A stretch of DNA of 57,441 bases. It comes from an uncultured Alphaproteobacteria bacterium (lineage in GTDB: Bacteria > Pseudomonadota > Alphaproteobacteria > UBA6615). Location of the stretch: positions 1-57,441 of the forward strand of contig CALSML010000013.1 in NCBI GenBank assembly GCA_943787445.1, in the 5' to 3' direction. The translations under genes and the position numbers were made by a program. Below, one piece after another: positions 1 through 10,146 of the stretch. How positions within the stretch are numbered: position 1 is the stretch's first letter; every line of letters starts with the position of its first letter. The notes under the pieces are model-generated. The model saw only the letters and a program-made list of their open reading frames with translations. It had not been told where the DNA came from and made no database searches.

Positions 1-590
<590 letters not shown>

Positions 591-631
591 AAGGGCGAAG
601 CATCACATACGGTGATACCGGAAACATCCTG

Positions 632-661
632 TTGTAATAAAATGATATTTTCCATTATGCT
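632..661 (+). promoter_or_regulatory. Candidate sigma-70 promoter
   Basis: An AT-rich patch, unusual for this window, contains TTGTAA at 632-637 and TATGCT at 656-661 with an 18-base spacer. It lies about 80 bases upstream of the truncated response regulator start at 744. The call rests only on resemblance to the consensus. Confidence 0.3.
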
Positions 662-743
662 ATAACCTTGAATATATGCAGTATCGGATACTGTTCAATT
701 TATTGGTGTGGGCGCAAGCGGTACAGTCAGGAAGGGACAGACC

Positions 744-865
744 ATGTCTTTCGCGGATGACAAAGTGGCCGAGAGCACATCCAGACATCGTTCGATTCTT
801 GTTGTTGACGATGAAAAACTCCAGCGTGAACAGCTTGTGGACAGCCTGTCTGATCTTGATGTCGG
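744..865 (+). pseudogene. Response regulator receiver domain, 5' fragment only
   Basis: From an ATG at 744, preceded by a good GGAAGGGA ribosome site, the frame reads a short leader and then the start of a CheY-like receiver domain with the acidic pair in ILVVDDEK. After about 40 codons the similarity ends. The phosphoacceptor aspartate and the conserved lysine are absent, because the sequence switches at about 858-870 into the opposite strand of a PAS sensor gene. A complete receiver would need about 80 more residues. The frame stays open by chance to 974. This is either a rearrangement scar or an assembly chimera. Confidence 0.6.
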
Positions 866-1103
866 CAAAGTGCATGCCTTCAAGTTTGTCACGCGTGTAG
901 CCCGTGATCTCCAGCATCTTGTCGTTCATGCGCAATCAGGTTCCGTCCATGGCAACGTGAACAACGCCCACTGACGCGGTATCGAAACTGCGTTGATAGA
1001 GGAGGGCGTTCTGTCGTCCCTTGTTAAGCGCAATGCCGAGCACAATGACCATGACGGTCAAGAGAACCGTGCTTGTGGTCAGGAGCGTTGTCGACATTTC
1101 CAT
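863..1103 (-). pseudogene. Membrane-anchored PAS sensor, 5' fragment with an internal stop
   Basis: Read on the minus strand from an ATG at 1103, the sequence gives a transmembrane helix (about residues 7-25), a short linker and then the start of a PAS domain: SVGVVHVAMDG, a TGA stop, then LRMNDKMLEITGYTRDKLEGMHFADI. In PAS domains of sensor kinases the position of the stop is normally tryptophan, so a single TGG to TGA change explains it. The gene ends abruptly at about 865, where it meets the response regulator fragment head-on. It begins 55 bases after the molybdoenzyme stop on the same strand. No kinase core is present. Confidence 0.6.
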
Positions 1104-1157
1104 GGTGAAGACGCTATCTGCCGGTTATTGCATCGGTATGAAGACGATCAAGCATGT

Positions 1158-3491
1158 CTAGTCACCGCCAGTACCATCGTGCGCAACAATGGCGGGTGGT
1201 GTATGAGCGGTGATGGCGGGGAGATCACCGTCATATCGTTCCACCTGTACAAGCGCGCTATGGGCGATGGGCCCCTGTCCCAGTTGTGATGTCCCCTTGT
1301 CGATGGTCAGCACGTTGGGGTTCCCGTGTTTGTCGAGGCTTGAATCCGCGGCGGGGTCGATCGGGTCGTACCACGCTCCGGTGGCCAACTGGATGACGCC
1401 GTTGCGCACCTCTGGCGTGACCCGCACACCTGCCAGCAGGGCGCCGCGATCATTGAAAACACGAACAATATCGCCATCAATCAGCCCACGCTCTGCAGCA
1501 TCGTGCGGACCGATCCAGACGGGTTCCCGTCCGTTGATCTTGTCGTCACGGCTCACCCCGGCCATTATCGAGTTGTCCGTGCAAGCGCGTGCGCGGCTGA
1601 TTGGAAATCATGTGCAACGGGTAAGTCTGCGCTGTCGGACCGCCGAGCCATTCGATCGGTTCCCGCCAGACCGCATGTCCGGGACAGTCGTCATATCCAA
1701 AGCTATCAACAACTTCAGAGAAGATTTCGATCTTGCCGGATGGGGAAGGCAGCGGGTTCGATCTGGGGTCGCGACGGAAGGATTCAAACATGACCACCGG
1801 CTTGTTTGGGCTGGGGATTTCCACATGCCCGGCCTCCCAGAAGTCATCGTAGGACGGCATGGTGATGTCCAGTTCCGTAGCACTCTGGCGTGCACGGTCA
1901 TACATATGTCGCAACCAGTCTTCGGGCTCGCGACCTTCAGTGAATGCATCCTGTGTGCCCAGCTGTTCGGCCAGTCCGCGGAAAATGTCAAAGTCATTCC
2001 GTGCATCGCCAACGGGTTTCGATGGTCTGATCCATGGCAAGGACAAAGCGGTCGCGCGAAGACGCGCCGATATCCTTGCGCTCGAGGGTTGTGGTTGACG
2101 GCAGCACGATATCCGAGAACTTGGCGGTGGCGGTCCACCACGGCTCGTTGACGATCACTGTTTCGGGCTGACGCCAGGCGCGGACCAGGCGATTCAGGTC
2201 CTGATGGTGATGGAAGGGATTGCCGCCGCACCAATAGACAAGCCTGATATCGGGATAGGTCCGGGTCTCGCCATCGAATTGATAGGTTTCGCCGGGGTGC
2301 AGCAGCATATCGGCAATCCGGGCGACCGGAATCCAACTGTCGGTTTCATTCTTGCCGATCGTCAGGGCCGGCGAGGGCGAGGACTGGCGCGGATTGCCGA
2401 TATTTCCCATGCTGCCATAGCCAAATCCGAACCCCTGTCCTGGCAGTCCGATTTTGCCAAGCATGGCGGCCAGCGTGACGGTCATCCAGAAGGTTTGCTC
2501 GCCATGATCCCCGCGCTGGAGAGACCAGTTGGTGTTGATCAGGGTACGCGATGTCGCCATGCGGCGCGCGAGTGCACGGATTTCGTCCGCAGGCAGTTCG
2601 CAAATGGAGGCTGCCCAGTCGGCGTCCTTTGAATTGGCATCGTTTGTGCCGAGCAGGTAGTCGCGAAATTTGGGGAAGCCGACACAATAGGTGTCGAGAA
2701 ACTCGTGATCTGACAGACCCTCCGTTTCCAGCGTGTGCGCCAGACCGAGCATCAGCGCAACATCGGTGTTGGGGCGGATCGCCAGCCATTCCGGACTCAG
2801 ATGATCGGCGATATCATCCCGGATCGGCGACACATTCACGAACTGGATACCCGCGGCATGAGCCTCTTCCAGATAAGGACCGGTCATGTGCTGGCCGGGT
2901 CCCTCCTGCAGCGACCTGAGCGTTCTTCAGGGGAATGCCACCGAAGGCAACGACAAGCTCGCTATGGGCGATGATGGAGTCCCATCCTGTGGCCTCTGTC
3001 ATCGCCGCGCGGGCGGTTCCCAGAATATGCGGCAGGATCGCGTAGCCGGCGGCGATGGAATAGGTGTGCACCTGATCGGTGAAGCCGCCGATCGTGTTCA
3101 GGAAACGCTGTAGTTGGCTTTTGGCATGGTGGAACCGGCCGGCGCTGGACCATCCATAGGAGCCACCGAAAATGGCGGCATTGCCATAGTCGGAGCGTAC
3201 CCGGTCGATCTCTGCCCCGACCATGTCGAGGGCTTCGTCCCAGGGCACGGCCACAAAGGGGTCAATCCCCCGATTTTCAGGTGAGCCACCGGTTGCGCGT
3301 TCCAGCCAGCCCTTGCGGAACATCGGCTGTGTAACCCGGCTTTCATCGTAGACAGCATCCGGCAGAGATTGCATGACGGGGGACGGGTCCGGGTCCAGCG
3401 CAAAAGGGGTGATCCCGGTCAGCCTTCCGTCCGTAACGTCCGCTGTGAAGGTGCCCCAGTGCGAGGTGTGACGGTGCGATGTTTTCGACAT
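1158..3491 (-). CDS. Molybdopterin oxidoreductase, DMSO/TMAO/biotin-sulfoxide reductase type (frameshifted)
   Basis: Family members use bis-MGD molybdenum to reduce S- or N-oxides. The pieces join to about 778 residues, the usual length for the BisC/TorZ/DorA group. The N-terminal part contains GGSYGWSSAGRFHHA, where S116 aligns with the serine that ligates molybdenum. Later conserved blocks include FGGIPLKNAQV, IRPNTDVALMLG, GGNPFHHHQDLNRL, and a C-terminal MGD domain with GNPNVLT and DKGTSQL. Frameshifts occur near 2850, 2020 and 1555, each joining adjacent conserved blocks without loss. No Tat signal is seen, which suggests a cytoplasmic biotin- or methionine-sulfoxide-reductase-like role. 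The ATG at 3491 is preferred to the one at 3515 because homology begins at HTSHWG. The exact substrate is not determinable. Confidence 0.85.
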
Positions 3492-3593
3492 GATCTGGCT
3501 CCCAGTGGCGAACATTGCGCTGACATGTGGGCACTGTCAAAGCGCGTAGAACCGCGTAATATCCAGAGAATAACGAACTTGGGAGAGAAAACC

Positions 3594-4385
3594 ATGGAAG
3601 TCCGTCTCGACGGCCGCACGGCCGTCATCACCGGTGCAAGCGAAGGTCTGGGTCTGGCAATGGCGCAGGAATTCGCTGCATCGGGTGCCAATGTTGCGAT
3701 GATCGCGCGTTCAGCCGATACGCTTGAGGCCGCGCGTGAAAGTGTCGTGTCGGCAATTGGCAGCAACAGTGTCCGGGTTGAGGCATTCCCGTGCGATGTC
3801 ACGGATGTTTCCCAGATTGAAAGCACTTGGACTGGCATCACGGACGCATTCGGCGAGGTCGACATTCTGGTGAACAATGCCGGGGCGCACGCCATTGGCC
3901 CGTTTCTGGAGTGTTCCGACGAACGCTGGCAGGCCGATCTCGACCTCAAACTGTTTGCGGCCATTCGGCTTTGTCGGCTGGCCATGCCGGGTATGGCGGA
4001 GCGGAAATGGGGACGGATCATCAATGTGCTTGCTGGCAGTGCCAAGGCACCCGGCGCCGGCAGTGCGCCGACATCCGTGTCCCGCGCAGCGGGCATGGCT
4101 CTGACCAAGGTCCTGGCTGGTGAGGGCGCACCCGACAATATTCTGGTCAACGCCCTTCTGGTGGGGCTTATCCGTTCGGGACAGCACACGCGGCGACACG
4201 CCAATCAGGCGCCGGACAAGTCCTTCGATGAATTCATTGCACCCAAGGCCGCCGAAATTCCCATGGGGCGTATCGGTGAGGCTGAGGAGTTTGCCAATAT
4301 GGCGTGTTTCCTTGTTTCCGATGCGGCCTCTTATGTGACTGGTTGCGCAATCAATGTTGATGGCGGTCGCACCCCGGTCGTCTGA
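3594..4385 (+). CDS. SDR family oxidoreductase with altered catalytic motif
   Basis: This is a 263-residue classical-length short-chain dehydrogenase, expected to act on an alcohol or ketone with NAD(P). The cofactor motif TGASEGLG (residues 13-20), the NNAG motif (94-97) and the C-terminal VTGCAINVDGG block are clear. The catalytic region is odd. S149 is present, but the YxxxK motif is replaced by T160-S-V-S-R164, so neither the tyrosine nor the lysine is there. Related SDRs with a TSVSR sequence exist, so this is probably a divergent subfamily rather than damage. The ATG at 3594 is preceded by GGGAGAGAAAACC. The gene is divergent from the molybdoenzyme and followed 43 bases later by an Ldh-type dehydrogenase. 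Confidence 0.88.
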   Translation: MEVRLDGRTAVITGASEGLGLAMAQEFAASGANVAMIARSADTLEAARESVVSAIGSNSVRVEAFPCDVTDVSQIESTWTGITDAFGEVDILVNNAGAHAIGPFLECSDERWQADLDLKLFAAIRLCRLAMPGMAERKWGRIINVLAGSAKAPGAGSAPTSVSRAAGMALTKVLAGEGAPDNILVNALLVGLIRSGQHTRRHANQAPDKSFDEFIAPKAAEIPMGRIGEAEEFANMACFLVSDAASYVTGCAINVDGGRTPVV

Positions 4386-4428
4386 TCGGCTAGCTTCTCG
4401 TTTTTTGCAGACCGGGGGAGGATGTTCT

Positions 4429-5517
4429 ATGTCGGGTGATGTAACCGTAGATGCCGATGCGCTGGCCGCGCTGATTCATGAAATTGTCCGCCTGGGCGGC
4501 AGCGAGGAAAATGAGTGCCGGATTGTCTCCGAGCATCTGGTCGGGGCCAATCTAGCCGGGCATGACAGCCACGGCATCGGCATTGTCGCGACCTATATCA
4601 AGAACCTGCAGCGCGGGCTGCTGGTCCCCGAACACCGCAGCGGATTGCGTGCATGACGATGGACCGTTCCTGCAATTCGACGGGCATAAGGGCTATGGGC
4701 AGCGGGTCGCCGAAGAGGTGACGGCGGCGTCCATCGCCCGGGCGCGGGACACGGGAGTCTGTGTCGCCACCCTCAAGAACTCGCATCACATTGGAACGGG
4801 TGGGAACATATGCAGAGATGGTCGCTGCGGCTGGTTTCGTGTCCATCCACTTCACCAATGTGACCGATCACGCGGCGATGGTGGCGCCCCCATGGCGGGG
4901 CCGAAGCCCGGTTTGGGACCAATCCGGTCACCATGGCCATGCCGACGCCGAACCCGGAAGAGCCGATCATTCTCGACATGGCGACCAGTGTTGTGGCGAT
5001 GGGCAAAATCCGTGTCGCCCATGATTCCGGAAAGACCGTTCCCGAGGCCTGGCTGATCGACGCGGACGGGCAGCCATCCAGTGATCCCGGTGTGATGTTC
5101 AATCCGCCGCTCGGCGCGCTGCGTGCCTTTGCCGAGCACAAGGGCTATGCGCTGTGCCTGCTGGCCGAACTGATGTCGGGCGCGTTGTCGGGAGGCGGAA
5201 CGATTCAACCCGGCAACAAGCGGCTGGATGGCATCATCAACACCATGACCACGATCGTAATCGATCCGGTGCGTCTGGGAGATGCGGACTGGATCAAGCA
5301 GGAGGTCGCGGATATGGCTGACTACACAAAGAGTTCCCGGCCTGCCAATCCCGACAAGCCGGTGCTGGTGCCGGGCGATCCCGAACGCGCCGCCCGAAAG
5401 GCACGTCGTGCCAGCGGGATATTCATTCCCGAACGGACCTGGACCGGATTGCTCGCAGGCGGTGCGCTGCTCGGCCTTGATCGGGACCGCGCGCTGGAAC
5501 TGTCAGGCCTGGCCTAG
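4429..5517 (+). CDS. Ldh family (malate/L-lactate/ureidoglycolate-type) dehydrogenase (frameshifted)
   Basis: This non-Rossmann NAD(P)-dependent 2-hydroxyacid dehydrogenase family includes malate, sulfolactate and ureidoglycolate dehydrogenases. Assembled across three frames it has the expected length of about 360 residues. The N-terminal piece has GHDSHGI, typical of the family. The middle has ATLKNSHHIGTGG and FVSIHFTNVTDH, and the C-terminal frame has MATSVVAMGKI, EHKGYALCLLAELMSGALSG and GIFIPERTW. Breaks fall near 4655, 4805 and 4895-4930. No sequence is missing between blocks, which argues for base-calling errors. It probably forms an operon with the SDR upstream. The substrate is unknown. 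Confidence 0.82.
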
Positions 5518-5649
5518 AATTTCCGCCAGCGGGATCGAACGTCCTTCTCGGGAAGACTGAACCGCGCCCAGTACGACGGCAAGCGGGTTGAGGGCATCTG
5601 TGCCATCGTGATTCAACCTTTTCTGGAAGTCCTGATCTCCCTCAGTGTC
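5503..5649 (-). pseudogene. C-terminal remnant of a Gfo/Idh/MocA-like dehydrogenase
   Basis: On the minus strand, 48 codons end in TGA at 5503-5505 and read DGTDALNPLAVVLGAVQSSREGR and IPLAEILGQA, in two neighbouring blocks. This resembles the C-terminal helix and strand of Gfo/Idh/MocA oxidoreductases, where an alanine-rich helix precedes SxxxGRxVxL. Upstream the frame is closed by a TAA at 5650-5652 and no N-terminal Rossmann part is present. It overlaps the last codons of the Ldh gene on the opposite strand. The assignment rests on pattern only. Confidence 0.4.
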
Positions 5650-5712
5650 TTACACCGTCGAACGCCCGCACAGCCGCGGGTGCGAATGTCACTTGCGACG
5701 AAACGGAACGAT

Positions 5713-6918
5713 TTAGATCGCGCCGGAGTCCCGAAGGGCATTGATCTCGGCATCGGTCTTGCCGATTTCGCGGAGAACTTCTTCGGTGTGCTCGCCCAAG
5801 GTCGGCGGTGCGCGCCGGATGGCCGCCGGACTGTCCGAGAAACGGAACGGAATACCAGGCAGATCGATCTCACCCTCGACAGAGTGAACGGCCTTGGTCA
5901 CCAGACCGCGCGCTATGGTGTGCTCGGCCGTAAGGGCCTGGGCGACCGTGTTGATCGGGGCACAGGGACACGCCAGCGGATTGCAGCTTGTCGAGCCATG
6001 CCTGCGTATCGTCGGTTTTTCAGAAGCGCGGAGATCATGGTATCGCAGGCGTCGCGGTTTTCGACCCGGTCGCGGTTGCGCGCGAATCGCGTGTCGTCCG
6101 CCCATTCGTCCTGACCGACGGCATTGCAGAAGGTCTGGAACTGGCCGTCATTGCCAACGGATAAGGCGATCATGCCGTCGCGCGTGGGATAGGCGTTGTA
6201 GGGGACGATATTCGGATGGCCATTGCCGTAGCGTCCGGCTTCCTTGCCCGAGGCCAGGTAGTTCGCCGCGACATTGGCCAGCAGCGAGACGCCGGTGTCA
6301 TAGAGCGAGGCTTCGACATACTGCCCCTTGCCGGTGCGATGGCGTGCCTGCAGGGCGGCAAGAACCGATGACAGGGCGTACATGCCAGTGCACAAATCGA
6401 CGATCGCAACACCGAGCTTCATCGGGTCGCCATCGGCTTCCCCGGTGATGCTCATCAGCCCGCTTTCGGCCTGCAGCAGGAAGTCATAGCCGGGCAGACC
6501 CGCGCGCGGGCCCGTGGAGCCATAGCCGAGGATGGAAGCGCGCACGATCTGCGGCGCGTGCTCTTCGTACCAGGCGTCATCAAAGCCGTGCCGGGCCATG
6601 GTGCCCAGCTTGAAATTGTCGATCACCACATCGGCGTCACGCAACAATTCTTTGAGCACCTCGCGGGCCTCCGGTCCTTGAGATTGAGTGTCATGCCCGC
6701 GCTTGTTGCGGTTGGCCCCCAGGTAATAGGCGGATTCTTCGCCAACGAAGGGCGGTCCCCAGGCACGGGTGTCGTCACCACGTCCGGGCTGCTCGACCTT
6801 GATCACATCGGCGCCCATGTCGCCGAGCATCATGGCGCAGAAAGGGCCCTGCCAGCACCCGCGTGAGATCAATCACGCGGATGCCGTCGAGTGCGCCGGG
6901 GGCCTGGTTGCCGCTCAT
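5713..6918 (-). CDS. CaiB/BaiF (class III) CoA transferase (frameshifted)
   Basis: Class III CoA transferases move CoA between carboxylic acids through an aspartyl-CoA intermediate. The N-terminal frame starts at an ATG at 6918 (GIRVIDLTRVLAGP), the main frame covers the core, and the C-terminal frame contains CAPINTV and a DLPGIPFRFSDSP block typical of the family. The catalytic aspartate is likely the one in LPGYDFLLQAESG. Full length would be about 400 residues. Breaks lie near 6850 and 6030. A compensated pair lies at about 6672-6692, where the normal MTLNLKD is read as HDTQSQG. It is followed upstream (same strand) by a crotonase, consistent with CoA-ester catabolism. Confidence 0.88.
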
Positions 6919-6934
6919 CGTTGCTGGCTCAGCT

Positions 6935-7816
6935 CTATTTGAGCTGATTGCGGTCATTGGCCAGATCGTCAAGATACTGGTCGACCACTTCCTTGTTCTT
7001 CATGCGGAACTTCATGAAGTCCGGCTTGCGCTTGTCGAGGAAGGCCTGCATGCCCTCCATGGATTCTTCGCTGCCCCAGACATGGGCCAGAAGCTCCATG
7101 CCGTGCTGCCAGGAGGCATAGAGCTCGTCGGATTCGTGATTGAGGGACTTCTTGGTCATGCGGATCGTCTGACCGCTGTGGCCCTTGATCGTCTCGCACC
7201 ACTTTTTGGTCTCCTCGAGCAGGTCGTCATGGGGCACGACCTTGTTGATCAGGCCGATGTCGACGGCTTCCTGCGCATTGAAAGTCCGGGCCAGGAAGAT
7301 CATCTCGCGGGCCAGACGCTCGCCGATGATGCGCGGAATGTACTGGGTGGCACCCACGGTCGGGCAGGCGCCGACCTTGGCACCGGACTGCCCGAAATGG
7401 GCGCGGTCGGACGCAATCACCATGTCGCACCACAGGGCGAGTTCATGTCCGCCGCCCATGCACCAGCCATTGACCATGGCGATGACGGGGATCGGCAGAC
7501 CGCGAATGGTCATGGCTGTGCCGAGCATCCGGTCGTTCCAGTGATAGGCATTGGTCCAGTTCAACTTCATCATCGCGCCGAAGTCGCCGCCCGCCGAGAA
7601 AGACTGATCACCGGCACCGGTGACGACCGCACAGGCGATCGAGGCGTCGTTGCGGGTGGATTTGAAGGCATGGATCAGTTCGTCGAGGGTGTGCTCGCGG
7701 AACGCGTTGCGTGTGTCCGGTCGGTTGATGGTGATCCAGGCGACATTGTCTTTGACTTCGAACAGGATGTCTTCGAAATCGTCGGATGTGGGCATTGCGG
7801 TGTTCATACGGGCCAT
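6935..7816 (-). CDS. Enoyl-CoA hydratase/isomerase family protein, BadI/MenB-like
   Basis: This intact 293-residue crotonase-fold protein is expected to act on an acyl-CoA. It has the oxyanion-hole segments SAGGDFGAM and NGWCMGGGHELAL. The C-terminal part (WGSEESMEGMQAFLDKRKPDFMKF) resembles BadI, the 2-ketocyclohexanecarboxyl-CoA hydrolase, and MenB more than simple fatty-acid hydratases. GQSGAKVGACPTVGATQYIPRIIG matches the same group. It starts at 7816 and stops 17 bases before the CoA transferase start, so the two are probably one operon. The exact reaction (hydration, isomerisation or ring cleavage) cannot be told. Confidence 0.88.
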   Translation of the reverse strand: MARMNTAMPTSDDFEDILFEVKDNVAWITINRPDTRNAFREHTLDELIHAFKSTRNDASIACAVVTGAGDQSFSAGGDFGAMMKLNWTNAYHWNDRMLGTAMTIRGLPIPVIAMVNGWCMGGGHELALWCDMVIASDRAHFGQSGAKVGACPTVGATQYIPRIIGERLAREMIFLARTFNAQEAVDIGLINKVVPHDDLLEETKKWCETIKGHSGQTIRMTKKSLNHESDELYASWQHGMELLAHVWGSEESMEGMQAFLDKRKPDFMKFRMKNKEVVDQYLDDLANDRNQLK

Positions 7817-7864
7817 GGTTTCGGGGCTCCTCTCGTTGTAAATGTCCGATTTCGTCGGGTTTTC

Positions 7865-7895
7865 ATTCGGCCAATCAAAAATCTATTGGTCGAAT
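7865..7895. promoter_or_regulatory. Inverted repeat, candidate operator in a divergent promoter region
   Basis: ATTCGGCCAAT at 7865-7875 and ATTGGTCGAAT at 7885-7895 form an inverted repeat matching at 10 of 11 positions around a 9-base spacer. It lies between the divergent crotonase (start 7816) and 3-hydroxyacyl-CoA dehydrogenase (start 8011). Half-site centres are about 20 bp apart, two helical turns, which suits a dimeric regulator such as a TetR or GntR protein. Confidence 0.45.
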
Positions 7896-8010
7896 CCCGG
7901 CGGGACTGTTGATTTTGTCCGGACATATATACAGTCCGCGCGGGCGCGACAATGATTACGCGCCGCTGTAATTTCAGGGTACGATAGATACCGCCAGTTA
8001 GGGGAATTTC

Positions 8011-8976
8011 ATGACAGGCAGAAAACCGATCCAGATAGTTCTCATTTACGGTTATGGCGTGATGGGAAAGGGCGTTTCCGCAACATTTGCGGACGCGGGA
8101 TTCGAGACCATTGTGAAGAGCAGCCGGGCCAGTGAGCTGTCCGATCTGCCCAATGGAGTCACAGCCGTGGCCGATCTGCCAGAGACGGCACCGGATCTGG
8201 TGATCGAGTTTGTGCCCGAGGATGCAGAGATCAAACAGCGAGTTTTCGCCGAAATCGAGGATGCCTATCCCGACGACGAAGTGATCATCGCAACCGGAAC
8301 ATCAGGCGCGTCGCTGGTTGATCTGGGTGCAAAGCTGAAACGTCCTCATCTGTTCACCGGAATCCACTATTTCATGCCGCCGACACCACGGCGGTGGCCG
8401 AAGTCATGGCGGGGCCGGAAGCGCCGGTCGAAGTGGTCGATGCGGTTGCTGAAGCCGTCAAACGCACTGGCAAGGAAATCGTCACGCTGTACAAGCCGAT
8501 TGTCGGGTTCCTGATCAACCGGCTGCAGCACATCATTCTGCACGAGGCCTATTATCTGGTCGAAGAAGGCGTTGCGACACCTGCCGATATTGATATGGCC
8601 GCGCGCAAGATGCTGGCCCCGCGGATGTGTCTCAATGGCCTGATCGAGCAGAAAGGACACCTCGGGGCTCGAGATCCATGCGCTCGCCCAGTCGCTCCAT
8701 CGTGCCCGAGCTGCATCCGGTCGACACCCCCAACCCGCTGATCCAGGACATGGTCGCACGCGGCGAGGTCGGCCTGTCCGCCGGCAAGGGCTTCTATGAC
8801 TGGGAGGGCTGCGACGTGGATCTCGTCCGCAAGCAGTCGTCGGAACGACTTGCGCAAGCTCGCGCAAATTCCTCGATGATGAGGTTTCGGATTACGCGCC
8901 GGGCACCAAGCCGAAGATCTCGCGAGCTGAAGCGCGGCCGCTAGAGCAACGCCCCAAAGCACCGCCAGGGCTATAA
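8011..8976 (+). CDS. 3-hydroxyacyl-CoA dehydrogenase family protein (frameshifted)
   Basis: This is an NAD-dependent dehydrogenase of the 3-hydroxybutyryl-CoA dehydrogenase type. The N-terminal Rossmann domain has GYGVMGKG and then EFVPED and TGTSGASL. The next frame begins after PHLFTGIHYFMPP and carries the C-terminal helical domain with the substrate-binding segment GFLINRLQHIILHEAYYLVE. The third frame gives ELHPVDTPNPLIQ and SAGKGFYDW, a signature of the family. Breaks lie near 8385, 8670 and 8855, and the last frame ends at TAA 8974-8976. The assembled length is about 320 residues. It sits alone on the plus strand, divergent from the crotonase and 30 bases before the enolase-superfamily gene. 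Confidence 0.83.
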
Positions 8977-9006
8977 ACCCGGCGAAGAACGGAACGGAGA
9001 CGCAAA

Positions 9007-10126
9007 ATGAAGATCACGAAAATCGAGCCGTTATGGCGGCCGACCTGCCCCTGTGCACGACCCGTTCAAGATGTCCGGTGTCGAGATCGCGACGTCCGAG
9101 AACGTGTTTCGCCCGTGTCGAGACCGATGAGCGGCCATGGTCGGTTGGGGTGAAGCGTCGGCCGCGCCGTCGATGACCGGCGAGACCGTCCAGAGCATGG
9201 CTGCGGCGAGTCGAGTATCCTGGCGCCGTTCATGGATCGGCCGCGATCCGGCTCGCGACTTCGAGGCTAATCTCGCGGAGATGAACTGGCGCATGTATGG
9301 CAACGCCAGCGCCAAGACCGTGCATGGAGATGGCGCTGTTACGACGCGGCCGGCAAGGCGCAGCAGAAGTCCATGGCGCGGAGCTTGCTCGGCGCGGTGC
9401 GCCGCACCCAGGAAATGCCCGTCCTCTACATGCTCGCCACCGGCGATATCGATGTCGATGTTGCCGAGGCGAGCGAGCGCGCGCAGGCGGGCGTAACCCA
9501 TATGAAGATCAAGGTGGGTGGCAAGCCGGTTGAACAGGATATCGAGCGGACCATCGCCATTCGCAGGGCTGTCAATGGCGGCGTTCAGCTTTCAGCGGAC
9601 TGCAACCAGGGCTGGACCCATGAAGAGGCGCTGGCCTATGTCGGGGCCGCCAGTGAATCCCTCGATTTTCTGGAACAGCCCATCATGGGCTACGATGTTG
9701 AGGGCATGGCCATGATCGCCGCGGCCTCTGCCTGTCCCATTGGTGCCGATGAAGGGCTCCACAGCGTGGGCGATGTCCACAAGCACAACGATATGGGCGC
9801 GGCCAAGGGTGGCAGTCTGAAAATGATCAAGCTGGGTGGTGTCACCCGGGCTTATCAGGCGGCTGAATTGTTCGACGAACTGGGCATGCATGTGAACATG
9901 GCCGGCAAGGTTGCAGAATCCAGCGTTTCGAGCGCGGCCGTTCTGCAACTGGCTGCGGCAGCCCCTTCGATTGAGTGGGGTGTCAGCGTGACTTGCCAGT
10001 ATCTCAAAGAGGATGTGTGCAAGGATTCGCTACGACGTTGTGAACGGTCAGGTGACAGTTCCGACCGGTGCGGGCCTGGGTGTCGAGGTCGACGAAGACG
10101 CCTTGTCGAAATTCGTCAGGAACTAG
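9007..10126 (+). CDS. Mandelate racemase/muconate lactonizing enzyme family protein (frameshifted)
   Basis: This enolase-superfamily enzyme would abstract a proton alpha to a carboxylate with Mg2+. The long intact frame contains THMKIKVGG, with the KxK catalytic motif, and the metal ligands in SADCNQG, DFLEQPI and GADEGL, in the standard order. The start is ATG 9007 (MKITKIEPLW). The N-terminal capping domain is broken into pieces between about 9040 and 9360. The last 30 residues lie in another frame after about 10025, ending VEVDEDALSKFVRN at TAG 10124-10126. The assembled length of about 370 is normal. No subgroup-specific motif fixes whether it is a racemase, cycloisomerase or sugar-acid dehydratase. 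Confidence 0.82.
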
Positions 10127-10146
10127 GCGAGCGGCACGCGAAGCCG

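Noticed and set aside
1210-2151. 313-codon plus-strand open frame opposite the molybdoenzyme
   Set aside because: The minus-strand pieces carry conserved MGD-domain motifs, and this frame has none.
3419-4204. Long minus-strand open frame opposite the SDR gene
   Set aside because: It is low-complexity, rich in R, P, S and A, and antisense to a gene with clear SDR motifs, so it is a shadow of codon bias.
6863-7912. 349-codon plus-strand open frame opposite the crotonase
   Set aside because: It is antisense to an intact crotonase and has no plausible motif.
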